Positions 20,140 through 31,806 of a stretch of 64,000 nucleotides of DNA are shown here, in pieces (the stretch's first letter is position 1; each line of letters begins with the position of its first letter). The DNA is from Syngnathus acus (taxonomy: Eukaryota; Chordata; Actinopteri; Syngnathiformes; Syngnathidae), in NCBI RefSeq assembly GCF_901709675.1, contig NC_051094.1, positions 18,752,501 through 18,816,500 on the forward strand. Reading direction: 5' to 3'. Both the position numbers and the translations under genes were made by a program. The notes under the pieces are model-generated. The model had not been told where the DNA came from and did no database searches. It saw nothing but the letters and a program-made list of their open reading frames with translations.

Positions 20140-20345
20140 TCCCCATATTTAAGTCCCGTCTAAAAACTTACCTCTTCTCCCAAGCTCATGACCTCCCCTA
20201 CCCATAACTGGTTTCCTCTTCTTAAGTTTACCTGATTGTTTCCTCCCCGTCCCCCTCCCCTCATGTATGTCTTTGCCTTGTTCCCTGTAAGCGTCTTTGG
20301 GTGTTTGAAAAGCGCTATACAAATTTAATGAATTACTATTATTAT
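20140..20345 (+). mobile_element. L2/CR1-like LINE 3' end
   Basis: It reads FKSRLKTYLFSQAHDLPYP followed by a stop, then a 3' UTR ending GAAAAGCGCTATACAAATTT and TTATTATTATT, a standard 3' terminus of fish L2/CR1 LINEs. 5'-truncated. Confidence 0.7.
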
Positions 20346-20695
20346 TACTTCCTTGTGTATCATTGCACAATGATAGAAGAATAAAAATAGTGTTTTGTTT
20401 AAATATTTGCCACAACTAAGTTTACCTACCCAATGTGGTGTTTCCCGTGGACATTAATTAGTGGAAAACAATGCGATGGGACAGACAAAAACAGTGGTGA
20501 TTGGTGAAAACATATTTTACGTGTCAGGCATAATGTATTAAGTTTAGTTCACGAGGTTTCTAACACGTTTGCCCATTATACAGTAATGGCTGGAGGATCC
20601 TTGGTGAATCATTGTATCTGGTCGTGCTCTAGAATTATTGTGGTGGCTAACAAAATTGTTTTATTTCCATTGTACGGAGACATATAAATAAGAAA

Positions 20696-20705
20696 CACAA
20701 ACACA

Positions 20706-20752
<47 letters not shown>

Positions 20753-20761
20753 TTTATATAC

Positions 20762-20792
<31 letters not shown>

Positions 20793-20818
20793 TATGTATA
20801 TATATATATATATATATA
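20696..20818. repeat. (CA)n / (CGCA)n / (TA)n microsatellite cluster
   Basis: CA-type repeats with CGCA interruptions run from about 20700 to 20790 and pass into (TA)n to 20817. Confidence 0.95.
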
Positions 20819-20879
20819 AATTGGTTGTTTTGAGTAAAACAACCCAGGAGGTTGGGTCAAATTTAATCAGTCACGTTTT

Positions 20880-22720
20880 CCATTAAATAAAGTGATTACC
20901 AATGGAGAATGGAAAGAACTAATGATACATGGTTTGAGAAGACAACTCATTAACAATGTTTTACCCCATTAGGTTAAGTATTCAAATCCAATGTGTCCAT
21001 TGTTATCTTTTCCAGAGTATCGTTGTTCCATTTTGCTGTCAAAGATCGATATGCATTTTTGTCCATCCCCTTTCAAAGAATTTTTGCTGAATTTTATTTA
21101 AATAATAATAGTAATACTTTTCTTCTCTTTTACATATTCAAATGCATGCACATAACAAATCGTTTTTTTGCCATCGTTAGATCCTATTGCTTGATAAATA
21201 ATAACACAAGACATCTTACAGTATTTTGCAAATTCAATGCAAAATTAGTTTATTGCGCTAACTCGAAATTTTGCATGTCAAATAATTAATTGGGGTTTAA
21301 CTGTACATGTACCTTTTGCCATAAAATGTACAATTAAGTAAAATTATTCACAAATAGACAATCAAGTTTATTTTGTATAGCCCTAAATCACAAGCAGTCT
21401 CAAAGGGCTTTACATAGACAAAAATTGACAATTATTCTCAAAGCATCCCCTGATCTTAAGCTCCCAAATGTTGTCTAAATAACACATTTCAAATACAGAC
21501 AGTATCATCTTTTTCTTTCTTTCTTTTTTCTTGATTTGATGGTCGTCCAGCCACACTGTCACTGACCAGTCTGTGTTGCATAGAGAGCATTGTTCTGCTG
21601 GAAGAAAAAGGAAACAAGGACAACAACAAATCTTCTAGATTTGGAACATTGATGAAGCAAGCAAATAGAAGCAAGTGTTATTCTTGTGTACATGGCTTAA
21701 TTCATGCCTCCTTCTCAAAGGCATGTCTGACTTATTCAAGCTTTGCTGAAGCAAAAGCAGACCGTCACAGTATCATAACCAAATGTCACATTAGATACGA
21801 GACATTTGTGCATTAGTATTCAACACTGAAATGGGAAGGTGTGCACATGTACAGTTTCATCCACTACTCATATAATGCCATAGTAGAATCCAACATCATC
21901 ACCATCATCATTACCATCTTCATCTGTGGCTTTGTTAGGCTTGGGGGGGAGTATCTCTCGCTTGCTTTCCCTCTCGCTCTGCCCGCCACTCGCTCTCTCT
22001 GTCACTCTCTCTCAAGAAGCTCAACAATTTTTGATGTTAAGTTAATGGAAAATGAAATTACTTCACTTAATCTATAAGTCACGTAATCATCATGTAAATA
22101 TCATAAATCTGTGGTTTTCCCTTTTACCAATACGTGAAAAGTTGTGAAATAAAAGTACTGCGCTCGTTGGTGTGGTGTGGGAACCCGAGCTGGTTCACTT
22201 GCTTTTTCACAGCTCCAAATATAGTCATGGGCACAGTCCTCTGATTGTTACTTTTATTGTATTTATTAAATACAAATGTAAATACATATGCACCCTCCAA
22301 ATAGCATGCTATAGCAGTCACACAAGTTACTGCTGAGTCTCCGGTTTGCGGTTAAGTCAATTCCCTACACCGTTTCAAGGTGAGCGTCTGACACGACCTC
22401 ATGACTGAATGTATAAATGGGAGCTGTTTCATTGGTTGAGCAAGTAAGCCGGCATCGTTTAAGTGGTGCCGAGCAACGCTTTCCACGCACATCTGAGCGG
22501 AACATTTCTGGGGATTTCACGACAAGCATTTGTCAAATAAAAACATGAATAGAAATTTAACTCACGTTTTCCACAATTAGACAGACCAGTGAGCTGCGCT
22601 TTCGGACAATTCCTCCAACCCACCCGCACATCAACAAGCATCTGTCACTTGCCGACCACAGAAACAGTTAAAAGGACGGTACACTAGACTGAACTTTGGC
22701 ACTTACATAATAGGTCTATA
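20880..22720. other. No gene; one LINE 3' tail
   Basis: 21355-21475 is the reverse complement of the family-A LINE 3' end also seen at 49850-49925 (TATAGCCCTAAATCACAAGC and CAAAGGGCTTTACATAGAC). At 22416 a TATAAATG and at 22431 an inverted CCAAT (ATTGG) resemble a promoter, but no reading frame follows. The rest is AT-rich and unrecognised. Confidence 0.5.
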
Positions 22721-22734
22721 TGTAAAAATGATGT

Positions 22735-23083
22735 CCATCCATCAATGTTTTGCCGCTTTTCCCCACGCGGGTCATGGGTGTGCTGGAGCCTATCCCATCA
22801 GTCAGCAGTAGGCGGGGCACACCCTGAACTGGTTGACAGCCAATTGCAAGGCACACAGAGACAAACAACCATCCGCACTCGCACTCACACCTATGGGCCA
22901 TTTAGAGTGCTCAATCAGCCGACCATGCATATGTTTTTGGGATGTGGGAGGAAACCAGAGTGCCCAGAGAAAATCCACGCAGGCACAGGGAGAACATGCA
23001 AACTCCACACAGGGAGGGCCGGAGGTGGAATCAAACCTACACACTCCGGACTGTGAGGCAGGCATGCTAACTAGTGTCGCCGT
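22735..23083 (-). mobile_element. Full-length tRNA-like SINE with 14-bp target duplication
   Basis: A complete copy of the SINE family, about 349 bp, flanked by a perfect 14-bp duplication TGTAAAAATGATGT (22721-22734 and 23084-23097). On the minus strand it starts GGCGACACTAGTTAGCATGC, carries a B-box-like GGTTTGATTCC near 23025-23035 and ends in ATGGATGG repeats. The long duplication shows LINE-type target-primed insertion, so this is a retroposon, not a DNA MITE. Confidence 0.88.
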
Positions 23084-23239
23084 TGTAAAAATGATGTAAG
23101 CACTAAAATTCAGGCCAGTAAATTTGTAAATTGGTAGTTATTGAAGGGCTTTTTAGGGAATAGATTTCCGACAAACTGGCCCAACCACCTTTGGAGCTTG
23201 CTTCCTGTTTTTTTTTTTTCCATCTCAGCCTGGCTGTCA

Positions 23240-23660
23240 CTGGAGGCGGGCAGGCAAGCATTATAATGCGTATTGTTTCCTGGTTTGGTTTGTCACATTC
23301 TCTCTGAAATGGTGATTAACTGCCACAAAAATTCATAGGCATATTCCTACTGTTGTTTACTTCAACCTGTATAAATATGAATGACAAAATTAGCAGAATA
23401 ATTTCAGTTTCTTACCAGCCAGACATGGGGCTCTGTGTCGCAGACACCCACCATCAATAAACACCCAAAAAGCTCCCTCCACGCCGCCGACCGCGTTTGC
23501 CGCTGCTGGTGAGACAGCCAGCAAGCAGCACCTTGTTCGCTGGACCACATCGGCAGGCGGGCCGCCCAGTGAGAAAGTCCGCAGCTCAGAGGTGACAGGG
23601 GCACCTTGTTCATAGGACTGCTCCGTCGTGGCCACCCGCTGTACATACATTCGCAGCAGG
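23240..23660. repeat. Unclassified dispersed repeat, copy 1
   Basis: GGCAGGCAAGCATT..., CTGAAATGGTGATT and CCAGCCAGACATGGGGCTCT recur in the same order at 39333-39520. Outside this pair I do not recognise the family. Short ORFs on the minus strand show no domain. Confidence 0.55.
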
Positions 23661-24544
23661 AAATGCAGTGGCATATATCATGCTGCCCATGTGTATCGTC
23701 GTGCTGCCAGACAGATAAAAATCCAGATAAATAACTGCAAGAACACCCTCGATGCTTGGCTTGTCGAAAGTTTAACTTAGCACTGGAATTCCAGCGATGT
23801 GTGGCAAGCTGAGTGTGGCTGCTTGAAGCACCTCTTTTTCAGATAGGTGATGGAGGGAGTCATACGTGGACTTCAGGGGAAATGTAAGTCAAATTAACCC
23901 TTACAGATTTCAGTTGAATAGCTAACCACTTATGAACAATTCAACTAACAAAGACCGTCTCGGACCACATTGTGTTTGCGTATCTTGGTGACTATGAAAG
24001 AAAAACAGACGTGACAAAGACTGCATTTTAGCTGCAGGGACGCTGCTCATTTGTTGCACTTTAAAGTCAGCCATGATGATGATGATGATGATGATAGAAC
24101 TTTATTCATCCCACAGCGGGGAAATTCACTTGTCACAGCAGCGCATATGAGTGCAAGAATAATATGAGTGCAAGAATAAAACAAGTGCCAGAATTACAAG
24201 AAAGGGTAAATAACAGACTAATTGTTTTCAGAGGTTGAAGTGGGCCTTAAAGCTACGCACAGTTTTCCTTCACACTCGTGCGCAGCGCGCACAACTCGTT
24301 TTGAAAATGCGTTGTATGCATTGTCGCTACAGACTGGTTTTGGCTAGGACAAAGTGGAGAGTCCTCTGCATTCAATGGCTAATTCTGGCTGTTTTTACTT
24401 TTGAATAAATAACAAAACGACAATAATAGAGACCGTACGAGCTCGACGAATAAATCTCGATCAAAGGCCCCACTACGTCATCAGAACTAAACAGACTAAT
24501 CCCGAAAGATGATTTGCATGGCGTTTGACTCGCAGCAACATTTT
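23661..24544. other. No gene; LINE 3' end fragment
   Basis: Around 24073-24135 a (GAT)n tract adjoins AACTTTATTCATCCCACAGC, a reverse-oriented LINE 3' terminus like the one after the (GATA)n tract at 39760. Otherwise unrecognised. Confidence 0.5.
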
Positions 24545-25398
24545 TTGACATGTGCTCGAAATCAGAATCAGCTTTATTGGCCAAGTTTGTGCATGCCAAA
24601 CAAGGAATTTGACTCCGGTTGATCTCAGCCTCTGTACAACAGTTAAGTGACTAACAACATTTAAGTGGCAAGAACAGGATATTATTGCCCAGTGATGTCT
24701 CTGAAACTCTATGAGTGGTGTGAGTTCATCAGAGAGACAGCCTGGGGAAAGAAGCTGTGTCTGTGTCTGCTGGTTTTGGCGTACAGCGGTCTGTAACGCC
24801 GTCCGGAGGGGAGTAGTTCGAACAGACTGTGACTTGGGTGAGAAGGGTCTGTAGAGATGTTACTTGTATGTTTCCTGGTCCTGGACAGAGACAAGTCTTG
24901 GATAGATGGGAGGTTGGTCCCGATTATCTTTTCCGCAGTCCTGATTTTCCGTCGCAGTCTGTGCTTGTTTGGTTTGGTGGCCGATCCAAACCAGACAGTG
25001 ATGGAGGTGCAGAGGATAGACTGGATGATGGCAGTGTAGAAGGTCTTCAGCAGCTCCTGTGGCAGGTTGAACTTCCTGAGCGATCTCAGAAAGTACAGCC
25101 TCTGTTGGGCCATCTTCCGAACAGAGTCTATGTGGCCGGTCCATTTCAAGTCCCGAGAGATTGTGGATCCCAGGATCTTAAAGGTGTCTGTGGAGAGAAT
25201 AGCATTACTGAGTATAGTGAGGGGTGGAAGTGGTAAAGGGTCTCTCCTGAGGTCCACTGTCATCTCCACGGTCTTGAACGGGTTCAGCTCCAGGTGGTTT
25301 TGGCTGCACCAGTGGACCAGCCACTCCACCTCCTGTCTGTACACAGTCTCGTCACCGTCCCGGATCAGTCCGAAGAGAGTGGCGTCATCCACATACGG
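24545..25398 (-). mobile_element. Rex1-like LINE, 5'-truncated
   Basis: The 3' end on the minus strand carries the CTTGGCCAATAAAGCTGATT terminus typical of fish LINEs (24563-24582). It is truncated at the RT catalytic motif near 25398, next to a short GC-rich duplication (GGTTCGATCAGGCCCG). Confidence 0.8.
24709..25396 (-). pseudogene. LINE reverse transcriptase C-terminal fragment
   Basis: About 228 codons beginning at the catalytic motif (YVDDATLFGLIRDGDE) and running through the thumb (KILGSTISRDLKWTGHI, QQRLYFLRSLRKFNL) to the family end (FELLPSGRRYRPLYAKTSR). The frame is open, but endonuclease, fingers and most of the palm are missing. The LINE relic at 38806-39291 belongs to the same general type and stops near where this one starts. 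Confidence 0.8.
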
Positions 25399-25975
25399 CC
25401 GACGGGCCGGTTCGATCAGGCCCGTGTTCGATCAGGCCCGCAGGATAATTTAAAAGTGAAAAAATGCATTAAATACACGGAATTAATATTTTTAATCTGC
25501 AATTCATGGATTATCCGCTATGGGTCACACTGTTTTTATCAGAGTAGAAGACAACATTGTTTTGATCAGAGAAGACAGACCCAACACAGCAGACGGTAAC
25601 AATGCACCAATTGCTGCTTGTTACGATGTTGTTTCTACCCCTCCCCTACACCCTCATTTGCCAAAATGTCAATATCCAAACGGAGAAAAGTAGATACGGA
25701 GTGTAGAACTTTCAATGAAAAATGGACCACGTCCTATTTATTTATAGATACACGGAAAACCTTTGTGCTTGGTGTGTTTGCAACAAGTTTCGGTATTGAA
25801 CGAATATAATATTTGAAGCCACTACGAGACTCTTCACAGCGAAAAATATGACGGCTTGCAAGGACAACTGAGAAGAGATAAGATCAACGAATTGCAGGCG
25901 GGTCTGAGGAAACAACTGGCAACTTTCATCCAGAGCCGACAAGTCAGTGAAGGGGATGAGAATATAAATATATAC

Positions 25976-26045
25976 AGCGGCTCGGTGGCGCACTGGGTAG
26001 CACGTCTGCCTCACAGTTGGGAGGGTGCGGGTTCGATTCCACCTC
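25976..26045 (+). repeat. SINE head with intact pol III boxes
   Basis: GCTCGGTGGCGCACTGGGTA gives an A-box-like TGGCGCACTGG, and GGTTCGATTCC at 26031-26041 is a perfect B box. Truncated about 70 bp in. Confidence 0.75.
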
Positions 26046-26220
26046 CATCATCCTGAAATGCCCTACTTGAATTTAATGAGAGAACATTATGTATTTGCTC
26101 ATAAAATTTCTCATTATAGATTTGTGCTCATAAACTTGATTAAACCTGCCCAAATTTGAAACACAGAAGCGAAGGATCAGTCAAAACACAAATTAAAGAA
26201 AATAATGGGATTATCACAAT

Positions 26221-26577
26221 GCGGCATGGCGGTGCACTGGTTTGCAAGTCCGCCTCACAGTTAGGAGGGTGCGGGTTCGATTCCACCTCCAGCCCTCCCT
26301 GTGTGGAGTTTGCATGTTCTCCCCGGGCCCGCGTGGGTTTTCTCCGGGCACTCCGGTTTCATCGCACATCCCAAAAACATGCTTGGTAGGCCGATTGGGC
26401 ACTCCAAATTGTCCCTAGGTGTGAGTGCAAGTGCAAATGGTTGTTTGTCTCTGTGTGCCCTGTGATTGGCTGGCAACCGGTTCAGGGCATCCCCCGCCTA
26501 CTGCCCGTTGACGGCTGGGATAGGCTCCAGCACACCCGCGACCCCCGTGGGGACTAAGCAGTTCAGAAAATGGATGG
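26221..26577 (+). mobile_element. Near-full-length tRNA-like SINE
   Basis: Head GCGGCATGGCGGTGCACTGG, B box GGTTCGATTCC at 26274-26284, body TGTGGAGTTTGCATGTTCTC and tail TTCAGAAAATGGATGG. No clear target duplication is visible, unlike the copy at 22735. Confidence 0.83.
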
Positions 26578-26632
26578 TTGGATAAATATACATATATATA
26601 TACATTTATATATATTTAGTATATACTATATA

Positions 26633-27447
26633 CACGTATTTTTCATGTATAATGCGCAAAATGTAACTAATTTATTGTCCTAAAATCTTGGGTGCGTATT
26701 ATACATGGGTACAACAATTTTTGAAGAAAATCTCCCTCGAAATAAAACTTGAAATCACCTTTCTTCTTGTTTGTTGTCAATCGCGCATCGCATTCAGCCA
26801 TCCTGCCCAACACACTTAGTCAGTAAAATTCATAATTGACGACACATCGTTTGATGCGATGATGCAATCCTGATGGTGTGTTATTGTCAAATATTGTTTG
26901 TTTTTTAATCTCCATCGCAGACCGGATATCATATGGAGGCCGCCATTACAGTATGCGCAGAACGGATGCGCAAGACACGTCAGCTATATAAAGAGCGAGA
27001 GTTCAGTTTTCTTCCTATTAGTTTCAATTCACAGTTTAATTAGCAGTTTCAGTCAGCAAATAAAATGCGTATTGCAGGTAATATTTTATTTCACAACACT
27101 TTGCCTTGTTCCTTTCTTCTCTGCTGTTCACTTCAAACACGCTCCATACGAACACAATGCTCTCGTATCAGACGCTTGCTCGATCACCTGCTCGTTTGCT
27201 GTCACAATGTACCCTACACAAATCCGAAACATTTCTCCGCTATCGAGTTTGCTAGCGCATGCGCAGTGATACTGACCGGCATAATAACATCTGGTTGTTC
27301 CCAAAGATGATCTTTTTTCTGAAGTAATTTTACGTTTACGGACTTAAGTAGGAGTCAAAATTTGGGTGCGTATTATACATGGGTACAGGCTTTTTTCCAG
27401 CATTGACATGCCATTTTTAGGGTGCGTATTATACATGGGGTACACGG
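26633..27447. mobile_element. MITE family with ATGTATAATGCGCA ends
   Basis: The left end CACGTATTTTTCATGTATAA and the right end, reverse complement CCGTGTACCCCATGTATAAT, form an inverted repeat flanked by TA. GGTGCGTATTATACATGGG occurs three times inside (26691, 27364 and 27421 region). The interior has a TATA box (CTATATAAAG, 26985) and an ATG at 27065 followed within 15 bp by GCAGGTAAT, which could be a first exon and donor of a lost transposase gene. A truncated second copy is at 48305-48556. Confidence 0.65.
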
Positions 27448-27485
<38 letters not shown>

Positions 27486-28507
27486 CACAGGACTGTCTCA
27501 GAAAATTAGAATATTGTGATAAAGTTCTTTATTTTCTGTAATGCAATTAAAAAAACAAAAATGTCATACATTCTGGATTCATTACAACCAAACTGAAATA
27601 TTGCAAGCCTTTTATTATTTTAATATGCTGATTATGGCATACAGCTTAAGAAAACTCAAATATCCTATCTCAAAATATTAGAATATCATGAAAAAGTATA
27701 CTAGTAGGGTATTCAACTAATCACTTGAATGGTCTAATTAACTCGAAACACCTGCAAGGGTTCCCTGAGCCTTGAAAAACACTCAGCTTGGTTCAGTAAA
27801 CTAAATCACAAGTATCGGGAAGACTGCTGATCTGTCTGCTGTCCAGAGGACCATCATTGACACTCTCCATCAGGAGGTAAGACACAAAAAGATATTTCTC
27901 AAAGAGCAAGCTGTTCACAGAGTGCAGTTTCAAAGCACATCCACAAAAATTCTGTTGGAAGGGGGAAATGTGGCAGGAAACGCCGCACAACCAAGAGAGA
28001 TGACCGCAGCCTTAACAGCATTGTGAAGAAGAGTCGCTTCCAGAATTTGGGGGAGCTTCAAAGACAGTGGACTGAAGCTGGAGTCCAGGTATCAAAAGCC
28101 ACTGTTCACAGACGTGTCCAGGAAATGGGCTACAATAGCCTTATTCCCATGGTCAAGCCACTTCTGAACTCTAGACAACGGAAGAAGCGTCTGACTCAGG
28201 CTATGGAAAAGAAGCACTGGACAGTTCCAGAGTGGTCCAAAGTCCTCTTTTCAGACAAAAGCAAGTTTTGTATTTCATTTGGAAGTCAAGGCGCCAGAGG
28301 CTGGAGAAAGGCTGGAGAGAAGCAAAATCCAAGTTGCTTGAAATCCAGTGTGAAGTTCCCACAGTCAGCGATGGCTTGGGAAACCATGTCAGCTGCTGGT
28401 GTTGGTCCACTGTGTTTCCTCAAGTCTAGAGTAAATGCAGCTGTGTACCAAGGGATTTTAGAGCACTACATGCTTCCGTCTGCTGAAAGGCTCTATGGAG
28501 ATGATTA

Positions 28508-29838
28508 CCGTAATTTTCGGACTATAAATCGCGTTTTTTTTCATAGTTTGGGTGGGGGTCGTCTTATAATAAGGAGCGACTTATATATGTTTTTTTTCAA
28601 AGATTTTCCCCCAAAACAAAAAGTAAAACCGCGATAAACAAACCGTGATGCAGCAAGGGATTACTGTAATTTGAATTTCAAGTGACGTCAGCAGCGCGAC
28701 GCGGCGTGGCGCGGCGGTTGTTTACATAAAGGACAAAGATTGATCACGGGATGACGAAGATGACGAAGGGCCCCACGTACTACCGGCATCATTAGCGGCT
28801 TTGTTTCTAAGTGACACGGCGGACGGAGAGTTTGAAGGATTTAAGGATTTGGAGTGACACAGAAGGTTTGAAAAACTATTATGGCTTTTACCCACACCCG
28901 GTCCTACTCTAAGGAGCTCTCTTTCACCTCCGTGGATTGAAGTCGGGGGCCGGCGCTCGGCCGGGTGGCTGTCCAGGGACGGTGGATGGGGCTCGGACAT
29001 GGCTTTTACGCACGCCCGGTCCTACTCTAGGGAGCTCTCTTTCACCTCCGTGGATGGAAGTTGAGGGCCGGCGCTCGGCCGGGTGGCTGTCCGGGGACGG
29101 TGGATGGGGCTCGGTCATGGCTTTTACGCACGCCCGGTCCTATTCTATGGATCTCTCTTCCACTTCCGTGGCTGGAAGTCCACGCCGCCACACGCCTGGA
29201 AGTTTGTTTTGTTAAATAAAGAGCCGTTTACCAAACCCATGTCTTTCCTTGTAAGCTACAATATAGTTATATACTAGATCTGTGGAATAACGACGAGGCT
29301 GACGTCAGGGCTCACGCGCGGCGTTGTTGACAAAGGACGAGGAATTTGATCGATGGATTTAATGATTTAGAGTGCACAGATGGTTTGATAATATTATTGC
29401 TTATATAATAGTTATTTGATTTCTAATTTATATATCGTTATATGGGCCTGCGGAATATTTTGAAGTGCAAGCGCCGTCAGCGGCGCGCACACATTGTTGA
29501 CAAAGGACGATCGATGGATTTAATGAATTAGAGTGACACATATGGTTTTATAAACGTGTTATTTATGTATTATTTTTTTAAAAAATAACTCTGAATGTTA
29601 CGTCAGGGCCGTTCTCAGCTCTTCGTTTGTGTTTATGTCACCTTAGCATACCTATCGTTTAGCCTGTTGTTGCTCGTTCATGACTGTTCTTGGTGTTGGA
29701 TTTTGTCGAATAAATTGCCCCCCAAAATGCGACTCATACTCCGGAGCGACTTATATATGTTTTTTTTTTCACTTTTTTGTGCATTTTATGGCTGATGCGA
29801 CTTGTACTCCGGAGCGATTTATAGTCCGAAAATTACGG
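28508..29838. mobile_element. MITE with CCGTAATTTTCGGACTATAA ends, inside Tc1
   Basis: The left CCGTAATTTTCGGACTATAA and the right end (its reverse complement, ...TTATAGTCCGAAAATTACGG) are matched inverted repeats, flanked by TA at 28506-28507 and 29839-29840. CGACTTATATATGTTTTTTT is repeated inside both ends. The interior includes a 118-bp tandem repeat (28881-29190) and no transposase. Confidence 0.8.
28881..29190. repeat. 118-bp GC-rich tandem repeat, about 2.6 units
   Basis: ATGGCTTTTACSCACRCCCG starts units at 28881, 28999 and 29117, exactly 118 bp apart. Units contain GGAGCTCTCTTTCACCTCCG and GGCCGGCGCTCGGCCGGG. Because 118 is not a multiple of three, no repeated protein is encoded, although short ORFs appear on both strands. 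Confidence 0.9.
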
Positions 29839-30429
29839 TAATTCATTTTCCAGCATGATCTGGCACCTGCCCACAGTGCCAAAACCACCAGTAAATGGTG
29901 TACTGACCATGGCATTACTGTCCTCGATTGGCCTGCCAATTCCCCTGACGTGAACCCCATAGAGAATTTGTGGGGTATTGTGAAGAAGAAGCTGAAAGAC
30001 ACCAGACCCAACTATGCAAATGACCTAAAGGCTGCTATTGAAGCATCCTGAGCATCCATAACACCTCAGCAATGCCACAGGCTGATTGCGTCCATGCCAC
30101 GCCGCATTGATGCAGTAATCCGTGCAAAAGGATTCCCAACCAAGTACTGAGTGCATTAATGGACATTTTCAAATGATTGATTTTGTTTAGCTGTTTTAAA
30201 TCTTTTTTTGTACTTGGTCTGAGGAAATATTCCAATATTTCGAGATAGGATTTTTGAGTTTTCTTAAACTGTAAACCATACTCAGCAATATTAAAATAAT
30301 AAAAGGCTTGCAATATTTCAGTTGATTTGTAATGAATCCAGAATGTATGACATTTTTGTTTTTTTAATTGCATTACAGAAAGTAAAGAACTTAATCACAA
30401 TATTCTAATTGTCTGAGACAGTCCTGTAT

Positions 30430-30589
30430 ATGCCGTCGCGGCGGGCGGGGGAATGCTCGCGAGTCGCCGGCCGCTCCCCCCCTTTATATAAAAAAACAAT
30501 TTCCTCAACGGATTTACACGATTCACGAAAATACTTTCGACGGAAAAAAACACGGAAATCCGCGGATCCGCAGAAAATTTTCATCCCTG
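30430..30589. mobile_element. hAT right end
   Basis: Ends CGCAGAAAATTTTCATCCCTG, whose reverse complement CAGGGATGAAAATTTTCTG is a hAT-type terminus. The matching left end is not seen in this window. It abuts the Charlie-like gene relic that follows. Confidence 0.45.
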
Positions 30590-31226
30590 GTAAAAGCCAG
30601 CTTCCTGATTGCCAGCGAAATAGCATTAGCATCAAAGCCGTATTCCGATGGTGACTTTGTTAAACAATGCATGATGAAGGCGGCTGAACTTGTACGTCCC
30701 GAGAAGCGACAAGCTTTTGCTCATTACATTAGCCTGGCGAGGAATACTATAGTAGAGAGGATTTCGCACCTAACAGCAGATTTAGACAGCCAATTGAAAC
30801 AGAGAGTCAAGTCATTTATTGCATTTTCCGTTGTTATTTGTGGAGTTGATGAGACATTGACTGTTACGGAAGAGTTTCTTGAGTTGGTGCTAATGATGCA
30901 CACCACAAAAGCCGAAGACATGCAGATTTGAAGGGCAAATTTGCCTCCGTAGATCTGGACAAATTTGATCAGTATCTACTACCAGGGTACCGCAAATTAA
31001 CAGCCCTGACTGCCTAAAGTTTGTGCATGTTTGGGACAACCTACCTTTGTGAACAAATTTTCTCAGTAATGAATATCAATAAAACAAAAATGCGTTCAAG
31101 GCTCACAAACAAGCACTTAAATGACATTCTGAAAGTGACAGCTTGTCAGGACATGGCACCTGGTATTGATGCACTTGTACAGGCCAAAAGATGCCAAGTA
31201 TCAGGAACGAAAACAAGTCCAGACTA
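30580..31226 (+). pseudogene. Charlie-like hAT transposase gene, middle deleted
   Basis: The first piece (to 30931) reads ASFLIASEIALASKPYSDGD, then VKQCMMKAAELVRPEKR, LTADLDSQLKQRVKS and VTEEFLELVLM, the catalytic-region start of hAT-Charlie/GTF2IRD2-, ZBED5- and SCAND3-like proteins. The second (31021-31226) reads FGTTYLCEQIFSVMNINKTK and SRLTNKHLNDILKV, the C-terminal hAT dimerisation domain. About 300 residues between them are missing. The original stop (GAC TAG, preserved at 35127-35132) was separated by the Penelope-like insertion, so the frame now reads into foreign sequence. Confidence 0.8.
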
Positions 31227-31375
31227 CGTAATGGTAACTAGGTCAGGTAATGCAACCTAAAATATCTTGTTTCAAATAAAAGAACCAGTGAAGTGATTGA
31301 CAAGTGAAAACAAAATGAACTTAGTACAACTATTACGAAGAAATTATGGAGAAAACTGCGTCAAGGAATTTTGCC

Positions 31376-31541
31376 TCCTTGAGCGCGGCACCGCTGCTGC
31401 TCACTGCTCCCCTCTCCCCCAGGGGATGGATTAAAATCACACGGGGATGGGTTAAATGCAGAGGACAAATTTCACCACACCCAGATGTGTGTGTGACGAT
31501 CATTGGGACTTTAATCTTTAATCTTAATCTTAATCTTGAAA
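31376..31541 (+). repeat. SINE/LINE 3'-end repeat with TTAATC tail
   Basis: TGCTCACTGCTCCCCTCTCC, GGGTTAAATGCAGAGGACAA, TTTCACCACACCCAGATGTG and a tail of (TTAATC)n form a terminus common to many fish retroposons. It splits the Penelope-like frame between CLLE and KLTKK. Confidence 0.7.
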
Positions 31542-31806
31542 AGCTGACGAAAAAACGAGCTCGCTACAGGAACCACCTGAGGTTCAATCTACGCTGCCGG
31601 GATGAAGAAGTAACACCGGCCAGCCTGACAATCAAGAACCCAATCCCGACCAGGAACGCGGAAAGGATTATCAGGAGAGTGCGGATGACTCTGGTCAAAG
31701 AACGGATACGCTGCACAACCAACAAACTCAACAACATCAACGGTGAACTACAGCGACTGACGGAGCAATTCAAACACCGGTATGCCCTGGACAATAACAC
31801 AGAAAC

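Larger units (their letters stand above)
27790..30150 (+). pseudogene. Tc1 transposase, interrupted and with a premature stop
   Basis: Part 1 (to 28506) retains the helix-turn-helix linker region (STVHRRV-like ATVHRRVQEMGY) and the first catalytic aspartate in WSKVLFSDKSKF. Part 2 (from 29841) has the second aspartate (FQHDLAPAHSAKTTSKW) and the distal acidic residue in PDVNPIENLWGIVKKKL. The two are separated by the MITE inserted at a TA between YGDD and FHF-type sequence. A TGA at 30049-30051 replaces a tryptophan codon just before ASITPQQCHRL. The first about 100 residues are frame-disrupted. DDE transposase family; inactive. Confidence 0.88.
27488..30426 (+). mobile_element. Tc1-like transposon with long inverted repeats, split by a MITE
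   Basis: Ends CAGGACTGTCTCAGAAAATT and ...TCTGAGACAGTCCTG form inverted repeats of about 200 bp that contain an internal repeat of the terminus (TATCTCAAAATATTAGAATA), the IR/DR plan of some Tc1 families. A TA follows the right end. The interior holds a broken transposase and a 1.33-kb insertion (28508-29838). Confidence 0.9.

Noticed and set aside
22410-22440. TATA box plus inverted CCAAT resembling a promoter
   Set aside because: No start codon with a coding frame follows within several hundred bases in either direction.
25976-26045. Possible tRNA gene (A and B boxes present)
   Set aside because: The sequence continues into the SINE body in other copies and does not fold into a full cloverleaf with an anticodon arm that I can trace; it is a SINE head.
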